Assembly (NCBI RefSeq): GCF_033118175.1
Contig: NC_083696.1
Coordinates: 35,201,001 to 35,265,000, forward strand
DNA length: 64,000 nt
Reading direction: 5' to 3'
Origin: Dama dama
Taxonomy: Eukaryota; Chordata; Mammalia; Artiodactyla; Cervidae
Each line of letters begins with the position of its first letter. The stretch's first letter is position 1. Below the pieces are notes generated by a model, which saw nothing but the letters and a program-made list of their open reading frames with translations, did not search any database and was not told the DNA's origin. Position numbers and translations under genes: made by a program. Of the stretch, positions 57,261 through 64,000 are shown piece by piece.

Positions 57261-58357
57261 CTGCCTGCAGCATCCTCACCCAGCAGGATCTGGCATGAGG
57301 AGTCAGTCACTCAGGCCTCTGCCACGCCTCGTCAGCAGAGATGCAGTTTCTCAAAGTCATCCTGCACTGAGCCCTCCCCACCCCATCATGTCAGTAGTTC
57401 CCATGGGTGGCACTGAGCGCCCTCCTGACGCATAACAGTAGCTCTATGAGGGGCATGTCCTCCTCCTTTCCACTCCAGAGCCCAAATGGGCCCACCTAGC
57501 CACTCAGGAGGGCCCATTCACCTCCCATCCCAGGAGGGCACAGCTGACATTTCCCCAATATCCTCCAACCTAGACGTCCCATCACCCCCATACCCCAGAG
57601 ACCAGAATTCTCCATCCTGCAGTCAGAGTCATGTCCCTCACCCAACCTCTTGATCTCTGTTCCCAGAGTCTCCGTCACAGCCACCCTAAAGTCTATACAG
57701 AACCCCTTACTGCCCTCCTGGACCCAAGACCAAGGGGTGGGGTCCAGAACAATTTTGGAAGATTTCATGACCAAGAAATCTTTCATTTCAAGTCACACAA
57801 CAAAGCCCTGTTTCTCTGTCCCTCAAGAAGCAATGTTTGGGGTGTTCTGGAGTCTCTGGGGTCGTTGGTATTTTTTCACCCCATTCCTCCTGGGTGCAGG
57901 TGTATGCTGGGTCACACCCACCTCCTCGCAGCACGGGCACTTACAAGGGCGATCACCAAGGGAAGTGGGTGGGGGAAGACTTTGCAAAATACCGAGCAGA
58001 ATCTGGGCTTCCCAGTCCCTAACCTCAGACACTGCTGGTCTGGTCCGGTGGGAACTGACAGATCGGGCCTCCCGGATGATGGAACTAGGCTACACTCCGT
58101 GGGGTCCTTGATTGGATCCAACCTGCATTGAACCGCTGGGATCTTCCCAGAATCCCCCTACCCTTTTTCCATCTGGGAAAAGAGCTGATGAGAGCGTTAT
58201 CCCAAGACGGCCCCAACCTGCCCAAACCTGGAGGAAAAGGAATCCCGAGAGCCAGCTCTGGCCCATTACCCTGAGGCTCGCGCCTTCTCACACACATCCT
58301 AAATTTAGCCTTGGAGGTGTGAGTATCCTAACTTTCGGCAGCGGCACTTTCCCCCAG
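57261..58357. other. SPMIP6-MYORG intergenic spacer
   Basis: About 1.1 kb between the SPMIP6 poly(A) signal and the MYORG CpG island. I see no repeat and no gene; the open frames here are short and overlap in several frames. Confidence 0.6.
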
Positions 58358-58377
58358 AACTACACTTCCCAGCAGGC
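58358..58377 (+). promoter_or_regulatory. ZNF143/THAP11-type (SBS) motif at MYORG promoter
   Basis: AACTACACTTCCCAGCAGGC matches the ZNF143/THAP11 consensus ACTACAnnTCCCAGnnngC in all its fixed positions except the exact A in the spacer region. It sits at the upstream edge of the CpG island. Such sites are typical of housekeeping promoters (established knowledge). Confidence 0.6.
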
Positions 58378-58379
58378 CT

Positions 58380-58830
58380 GGGGAAGAGCCCCGGCCGCGT
58401 GTGGGTGAGCAACAGTCCACCAGGGGCGGGCCTGCGGGCGAGTGGGGCGGGGACTGGGGGGAGCGGGGAAGCGGGTGGTGAGCCGGGAAGCACCAGGCAG
58501 GCGGCTGGCCTGAGCTGCCCCGAGCTGGGCACAGAGCAGAGGCGGGGAAGGTAGGGGCTAAGGGGCGTGGCCTCTAGTCCGCGTGACAATGTGGGAGGAT
58601 GGTCCGACGCCAGCGGCGGAGCTGGACTTCGAGACTAGGCGAGACCGAATGACCGGGGCGTGGCCGAGCAGCCAGGGGGCGGGGCCTGAGGGCGGCCTCG
58701 GCAGTCCCCAGCGACGCAGCGCCCCGGGTCGCACCGTAGCAGCTCAACTTCTGCAAGCTTGGAGGGGACCTGCGGTAGCCTCCCTTCACCCCCACTTCTG
58801 GGGTCACTGCCGTGAGTGAGCCCCGAGGGA
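58380..58830 (+). promoter_or_regulatory. MYORG: CpG island, probable MYORG promoter and non-coding exon 1
   Basis: Dense CpG with several GC boxes (GGGGCGGGG, GGGCGGG) in otherwise CpG-poor flanks. A consensus-like donor CC|GTGAGTG lies at 58812. Human MYORG has its coding region in one exon with a separate upstream non-coding exon, so this island is the natural promoter. Transcription start and exon 1 limits are not determined. Confidence 0.6.
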
Positions 58831-60033
58831 AGACCTTGGGTGGAGGGTGCTGGGGGAGTATTTCCTGCACTTTCTCTCCTACAGATGAGTAGGTGGGGTG
58901 AACCTAGACACCTGGGCTCCTTTTTGGGCCGCGGTCACCAGCTGGCGGCCGGCCCCTTGACCTCAGTCTGTCCCTTCGGACATTATAGCTGCAGCATTGG
59001 CAGTGGGTGTAGGGTATTCCAGGCTGTAGACTCAAGTCACTCGATACCCCCGGATCCCTTCGCTGCGCAGGACGGGGAGAGGGGCCCGGATCGAGTTGCC
59101 TTTGACATTTCCACCCCCACCTTACCCCTGGGAATTGTGTTGGACAAACAACTCAACGTGGAATGGCCTCCCTTCAGTTGGGTTGGGCCTGACCCTCCCC
59201 GTTAGAGCTAGCTAGAGGCCGGAAGCCAAGATTGAGGTTGACCATCAAGTGGGGAGAGGCTTGGCTAGGGCAAACCCCCACCTACCAGCCTTAGCCGGTG
59301 GTTGGCCAGATGGCGGAGGCGGCAGATTACAGGGGTCTCCAGGGCCACCGTTAACACCGGAACCGCAGTCCCTGTACCAGATGCCATTAAAACTGCCACT
59401 TCCCACCCCCAAGAAGCCTTCCTGGAGCCAGCAGCAGCACCAGCCCTTGGGAGGACAGGCCTCACCATGCCCACATCCACCCGATGGAAACCTGTCCCAC
59501 CCCTTTGGCCACAAAGCTCCTCTCCTCTACTGCATTCAGAGAGCCAGTAATTATCTCCCATTCCTAAAACTTACCCTGTGGGGGTTAAACTGGGATTTTG
59601 GACTCAAGAAACCTTGCTACCTGAGTGACTTCAAACAAGCTCCTTTTTCTGTTTGGGCCACTATTTCCTCATCTGTAAAGTGGCACTGCTGCTATGCACC
59701 CCCCAACCTGGTTCAGCGTTATTGTTAGGGTTCAGGGCCTGTGGGTTTTTGTTCTTCACCAAAGAACCTCAGAACTGTAGTAAGAAAAGATTCTTAGAAC
59801 CCAAGTGTTTGAAAAGGCTTTTGAGGACACCTTGGTGGCCTCTCCATGCCTCCAGGGGTCATTAGATGGTTGGCTTAATATGATAGTTTTGAGGATGAGC
59901 TATCTCTCTTATATTAGATACAGACCCTTTCTCCCTAGATGCCCAGAAGGCACCATGGTTGTCTTGAATGAATTTTGGTGGCCTGGTCTGCCAAAGCCTG
60001 CTTTGGGTCTTGCTTAGCTTAAGGGCTTAAGGG

Positions 60034-60234
60034 TGTCCATGGTGGCTCAGGTGGTAAAGAATCTGCCTGCAATGAACCCAGGGTTCGATCCCTGGGTTGG
60101 AAAGATTCCCTGGAGATGGGCATGGCAACCCACTCCAGTATTCTTGCCTGGAGAATTCCATGGACAGAGGAGCCTGGTGGGCTACAGTCCATGGGGCCAC
60201 AAAGAGTCAGACGTGACTGAGCGACTTAACACTA
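60034..60234 (+). mobile_element. Bov-tA SINE
   Basis: Head TGTCCATGGTGGCTCAGGTG with the Bov-A body; duplication GCTTAAGGG (60025-60033, 60235-60243). Confidence 0.9.
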
Positions 60235-61079
60235 GCTTAAGGGCATCAGCTAAAGGCTACTGCCTACACTTTCCAGGACTTTTCTAACCTACGCCTACAG
60301 GAAGGGAGTCCATAGTGGGGTGGGGGAATTTTGAAGGCTAAATCGTGTAGGATGAGAGAAAGGGAGTAAGAGGCTGTTCTAGACCAGCTGGAACTAACCA
60401 ATTTTGAGAGTTAGGGGAAGGAGCTCAGAGATAAGGCCCCGAGATAGAACCTCACTGGTAGGGGATGGGGGAGGATATTGTTGGGAGCTGTATATTGACA
60501 TCTGGGATCAAACTTCTGATCGGCACCTGGCATTCTTGATAATGTCCTTGGGGGAGAGTAGGGGAGGTGAGAACCCTGAGCAGTTCTGGCAAGTCCTTGG
60601 AAGTCTCTGGGGACTTGGAAACAGACACTGGAATCTGGGAGGAGTCTAATTACTGTTTGTCAGTCTCCTCTTTCCTCCCCACCATGCCCCCCCCCCCCCA
60701 CCAACCTCCAGCTGGAGCAGATGGGCAGCTGGCGGGCTGGCAGTGTATATATCTGTGTATGCACCTGGTTGGTGCTATTTCTTTGTTGGACTCTGCCCTG
60801 AGGGCGGGGACAAGAAGGGTCAGTAGCCTTGAACAGCAGGTTAGGACATACCTCCTCCCAAGTCTGTGTTTCTCTGCAGTCATATCTGAGTCTTTAGCAT
60901 ACAGTATGCATAAGTGTATATGTGTAGTAGTGGGTGTCTGACTGCCAGAGAGTTGGGGGTGGGGAAAAGAAATTGACCCAAGATGGGAGGGTGAAATTTC
61001 CTAGAGCAGGTAGCCTAAAGGATTTAGGTTAAGGAAGGAATGAGGTTGGTAGTCATAGGATAAGCCTGGGTGGAAATGG

Positions 61080-61480
61080 AATCAGAAGGACAGGTGAGAC
61101 CATGTATGCCTTGAGCCTCAATTTGAAAAGCTTAGTCTTCTGAACATCATGGGGGTCTTGAGCAGCTCCCTGAACTAGGGAGAGATGTAATCTGATAAGT
61201 GCTCTAGAAAGATCAGGTTAGTACCTGGGAGCAGAAGGCCTTGGGGGAAAAGAAGTTGAAATCAGGGAGGCCTATTGAGGAAGTGTCGCAATGGTGCAGG
61301 AGAGAAATAACAGTGCTCCCATGAGGATAGGAGCAAGCAGGACAGTGGGAGAGTGCTGGAGACAAAGCCAGGAGGTAACTGGCCCACAGATGTGGGTGCT
61401 GGGAGCAGAGCAGGAAGGTGAGCAGGGACAGGGACTTGGTGGTCCTGATGGCTAAGAGTAGAGGGGCGTTTGAGAGCAAA
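61080..61480 (+). repeat. Ancient interspersed repeat (L2-like)
   Basis: Phrases AGAGATGTAATCTGATAAGTGC, CTAGAAAGATCAGGTTAG and GAAATCAGGGAGGCCTATTG match the family also seen at 7740-8110. Name uncertain. Confidence 0.3.
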
Positions 61481-61971
61481 GAGAGGGAGATGTGAGAAGC
61501 CTCCAGGCCTTCATACTAAGCTCCTGACCCTTTCCTAATGTCCAAACCCACCCTGCCCTCCCCCCAGCCCAAACCAGGCCCTAGGACTGAGTCTGGCTTC
61601 AAGTAACTTGTCTAATCTCCAGATTTAATATGGCTTCTGACTCAAGATTAAATTCCATGTCTGAGCCATTCCCCTTCCTTTCTCCTCTCCCCCTCCTGCA
61701 TGGGGAAGCCAGCCCTCTGCAGCCCTATGCACGGTGTTAAAGATCTCAAGGAGCTCGCAGGCTTGTCTGCCTTCTCACAATCGTGGCCACCACTCTGGGA
61801 GACTAGGCCTTCTCCAGATCCTTCCCCTTCTCATCAGCCTGAACAGCCCCCATGTGTGATCCAGGGAGGCCTGATTAATTCTGTGATCCTGGACAGCTCC
61901 CTGACTCTGTCTGGGTTTGTTCCTCCACCAGGAAAATGGAGATGCATGTCATCTGCCCCTCCCCTTTCAGA

Positions 61972-62177
61972 AAGTGAAAGTGTTAGTGGCTCAGTCCTGT
62001 CCCACTCTTTGAGACCCCATGGACTGTAGCCGGCCAGGCTCTTCTGTCCATGGAATTTTCCAGGCGAGAATACTGGAGTGGGTTGCCATTCCCTTCTCCA
62101 GGGGACTTTCCCAACCCAGGGATCAAGCCCCAGTCTCCTGCATTGTAGGCAGATTCTTTACCTTCTGAGCTACCTCT
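61972..62177 (-). mobile_element. Bov-tA SINE (antisense) just upstream of MYORG
   Basis: Left edge AAGTGAAAGTGTTAGTGGCTC is typical of antisense copies. Duplication CCTTTCAGA (61963-61971, 62178-62186). It ends about 200 bp before the inferred MYORG acceptor. Confidence 0.9.
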
Positions 62178-62381
62178 CCTTTCAGAGTTCTAATTTTGGC
62201 AAACAGGGTGCCCATGAGAAAGGGTAGGTAAGGTGCAGACAGAACATCCTGGTAAGAGTAAAGTCTTGAGATCCCAGTATACAAATGCCCAAAATACACA
62301 CTTCTTTCTTACAAAAGCAAATGTAAATACTGTGGAATGAGAAGGCTCAGTGCCACCTCTCTCTTCCCCTTCCTGAATCAG

Positions 62382-62447
62382 GCCGGCCAGGTTCAGATTG
62401 GCTTTGTCGGGTGCCCGCCTGCCCGCTCCTTCCTTAACTGGGGGCTG
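62382..62447 (+). other. MYORG: MYORG 5' UTR part of coding exon (inferred)
   Basis: A pyrimidine-rich acceptor, CTCTCTCTTCCCCTTCCTGAATCAG, ends at 62381, and no in-frame ATG lies between it and 62448. The 5' UTR part of the exon is therefore inferred to start at 62382. The partner donor is probably at 58812. Confidence 0.5.
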
Positions 62448-64000
62448 ATGCCCCAGAATTCTCAGGAGAATTCCCAGGCCTACCCCCGCCGCCGCCGCTC
62501 TGGGAGCCACACAGGTTATAAGACTCCCGAGTCCGTCGCAGCCGCAACCATGTACACCTTCTTGCCTGACAACTTTTCCCCTACCAAGCCCAAGCCGTCC
62601 AAAGAGCTGAAGCCGCTGCTGGGCTCCGCGGTGCTGGGGCTGCTGCTCGTGCTGGCCGCGGTGGTGGCCTGGTGCTACTACAGCGCCTCGCTGCGAAAGG
62701 CGGAACGCCTGCGCGCCGAGCTGCTGGATCTCAACCGCGGTGGCTTCTCCATTCGCAACCAGAAGGGCGAGCAGGTGTTCCGCCTGGCCTTCCGCTCGGG
62801 CGTCCTGGACCTGGATTCCTGCAGCCGCGACGGCGCCCTGCTTGGCTGCTCTCGCACAGCGGATGGGCGCCCGCTGCACTTCTTCATCCAGACCGTGCGA
62901 CCCAAGGACACAGTCATGTGCTACCGCGTGCGCTGGGAGGAGGCGGCTCCGGGGCGCGCGGTGGAGCACGCCATGTTCCTGGGCGATGCTGGGGCGCACT
63001 GGTACGGCGGCGCCGAGATGAAGACCCAGCACTGGCCCATCCGCCTGGACGGCCAGCAGGAGCCACAGCCCTTCGTCACCAGCGACGTCTACTCCTCCGA
63101 TGCCGCCTTTGGCGGCATCCTTGAGCGCTACTGGCTGTCATCGCGCGCGGCGGCCATCAAGGTCAACGACTCGGTGCCCTTCCACCTGGGCTGGAACAGC
63201 ACGGAGCGCTCTCTGCGACTGCAGGCGCGCTACCACGACACGCCCTACAAGCCGCCCGCCGGCCGAGCCGCTGCTCCCGAGCTCAGCTACCGCGTGTGCG
63301 TCGGCTCGGACGTCACCTCCATCCACAAGTACATGGTACGGCGCTATTTCAACAAGCCGTCCAGGGTGCCGGCACCCGAGGCCTTCCGGGACCCCATCTG
63401 GTCCACGTGGGTGCTGTACGGGCGCGCGGTGGACCAGGAGAAGGTGTGGCGTTTCGCCCAGCAGATCCGCCAGCACCGCTTCAACAGCAGCCACCTGGAG
63501 ATCGACGACATGTACACGCCTGCCTATGGCGACTTCGACTTCGACGAGGCCAAGTTTCCCAACGCTAGCGACATGTTCCGCCGCCTGCGCGACGCTGGCT
63601 TTCGCGTCACGCTTTGGGTGCACCCGTTTGTCAACTACAACTCTTCCCGCTTTGGTGAGGGTGTGGAGCGGGAGCTGTTTGTGCGCGAACCCACCGGCCG
63701 GCTGCCGGCTCTTGTGCGCTGGTGGAATGGCATCGGCGCAGTGCTCGACTTCACGCGCCCCGAGGCCCGCGACTGGTTCCAAGGACACCTAAGGCGACTG
63801 CGCTCGCGCTACTCCGTGGCCTCCTTCAAGTTTGACGCTGGCGAAGTCAGCTATTTGCCCCGGGACTTCAGTACCTACAGGCCGCTGTCTGATCCCAACA
63901 TCTGGAGCCGGCGCTACACCGAGATGGCGCTGCCCTTCTTCTCGCTGGCCGAGGTCCGCGTGGGCTACCAGTCCCAGAACATATCATGCTTTTTCCGCCT
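62448..64000 (+). CDS. MYORG: MYORG, myogenesis-regulating glycosidase (GH31), N-terminal 517 residues
   Basis: A type II membrane glycosidase of the GH31 family, resident in the ER and reported to act as an alpha-galactosidase; loss in humans causes brain calcification (established knowledge). I chose ATG 62448, not the ATG at 62550, because the 34 codons between read MPQNSQENSQAYPRRRR and on to ESVAAAT, which parallels the human extension. With this start the predicted nucleophile in FKFDAGE falls at residue 463 (63834-63836), the published human number. The transmembrane helix is residues 57-78 (LLGSAVLGLLLVLAAVVAWC). The lumenal part shows sequons NDS, NST, NSS, NAS, NSS and NIS, and the GH31 barrel motifs HLEIDDMY and VTLWVHPFV. 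The window ends at SCFFR (517), three residues before acid/base Asp520; about 197 residues are missing. The coding part is one exon. Confidence 0.97.
   Translation, partial: MPQNSQENSQAYPRRRRSGSHTGYKTPESVAAATMYTFLPDNFSPTKPKPSKELKPLLGSAVLGLLLVLAAVVAWCYYSASLRKAERLRAELLDLNRGGFSIRNQKGEQVFRLAFRSGVLDLDSCSRDGALLGCSRTADGRPLHFFIQTVRPKDTVMCYRVRWEEAAPGRAVEHAMFLGDAGAHWYGGAEMKTQHWPIRLDGQQEPQPFVTSDVYSSDAAFGGILERYWLSSRAAAIKVNDSVPFHLGWNSTERSLRLQARYHDTPYKPPAGRAAAPELSYRVCVGSDVTSIHKYMVRRYFNKPSRVPAPEAFRDPIWSTWVLYGRAVDQEKVWRFAQQIRQHRFNSSHLEIDDMYTPAYGDFDFDEAKFPNASDMFRRLRDAGFRVTLWVHPFVNYNSSRFGEGVERELFVREPTGRLPALVRWWNGIGAVLDFTRPEARDWFQGHLRRLRSRYSVASFKFDAGEVSYLPRDFSTYRPLSDPNIWSRRYTEMALPFFSLAEVRVGYQSQNISCFFR

Larger units (their letters stand above)
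58812..62381. other. Inferred MYORG intron 1
   Basis: Contains a Bov-tA SINE on each strand (60034-60234 and 61972-62177), a poly-C run (60687-60697) and an L2-like patch (about 61080-61480). No coding exon is recognised. Confidence 0.5.

Noticed and set aside
57631..58131. 166-codon frame between SPMIP6 and MYORG
   Set aside because: Overlaps another long frame in a different register (57650-58111), has no recognised similarity and lies downstream of the SPMIP6 poly(A) signal.
62516..62523. TATA-like TTATAAG shortly before the ATG at 62550
   Set aside because: It lies inside the conserved N-terminal coding extension (Gly-Tyr-Lys codons), so it is not needed as a promoter.
62190..63032. 280-codon minus-strand open frame opposite MYORG
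   Set aside because: Shadow of the GC-rich MYORG coding exon in the antisense direction; no domain and no promoter or poly(A) context. The same applies to the 216-codon antisense frame at 63138-63788.

Overview
The window is ruminant (pecoran, bovid-like) genomic DNA. This follows from sense and antisense BovB (RTE) LINE copies, many Bov-tA/Bov-A2 tRNA-derived SINEs with visible target-site duplications, long cetartiodactyl tRNA SINEs of the CHR type, MIR/L2/L1M relics and an old Tigger DNA transposon. Three vertebrate genes lie head to tail on the + strand: FAM219A, SPMIP6 (SMRP1, human C9orf24) and MYORG (KIAA1161). This is the gene neighbourhood of human 9p13.3. Each gene was assembled exon by exon from splice sites and recalled family sequence; no database search was possible.

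Layout. 1-32702 is read as the large first intron of FAM219A, whose first coding exon (about 20 residues) is not visible and should lie upstream. It holds an L1M relic split by a 5'-truncated BovB, itself split by a 506-bp solo LTR (925-3720); a Tigger transposon with a SINE inside (4676-7120); and many SINE, L2 and MIR copies. FAM219A coding exons 2-6 are at 32703-32802, 35857-35959, 36196-36276, 37149-37203 and 39444-39602. Its 3' UTR probably runs to a poly(A) signal at 42289. A second BovB copy begins only about 100 bp after the fifth exon.

SPMIP6 starts less than 500 bp past the FAM219A poly(A) signal. Six coding exons (42773-42907, 50743-50887, 53034-53185, 54150-54225, 54436-54665, 55846-55932) give 274 residues. 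Its stop codon is the last three bases of exon 6, immediately followed by a strong splice donor. A terminal exon (57096 to about 57260) carries the poly(A) signal and an open frame that joins exon 6 in a different frame, so exon 6 may be dual-coding. A forkhead-plus-X-box motif pair in intron 3 suggests an internal promoter for ciliated cells.

A CpG island at about 58.38-58.83 kb, with a ZNF143/THAP11-type motif, is the likely MYORG promoter and non-coding first exon. The MYORG coding exon starts at 62448 (34 codons upstream of the more obvious ATG at 62550) and runs off the window at residue 517, three residues before the family's second catalytic aspartate.

The genes do not form a pathway. 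FAM219A is a small protein of unknown function, SPMIP6 belongs to sperm and cilia microtubules, and MYORG is an ER-resident glycosidase. The most unusual features are the SPMIP6 exon 6/7 frame arrangement, the 21-bp coding repeat in SPMIP6 exon 3, and several well-dated nested transposon structures.
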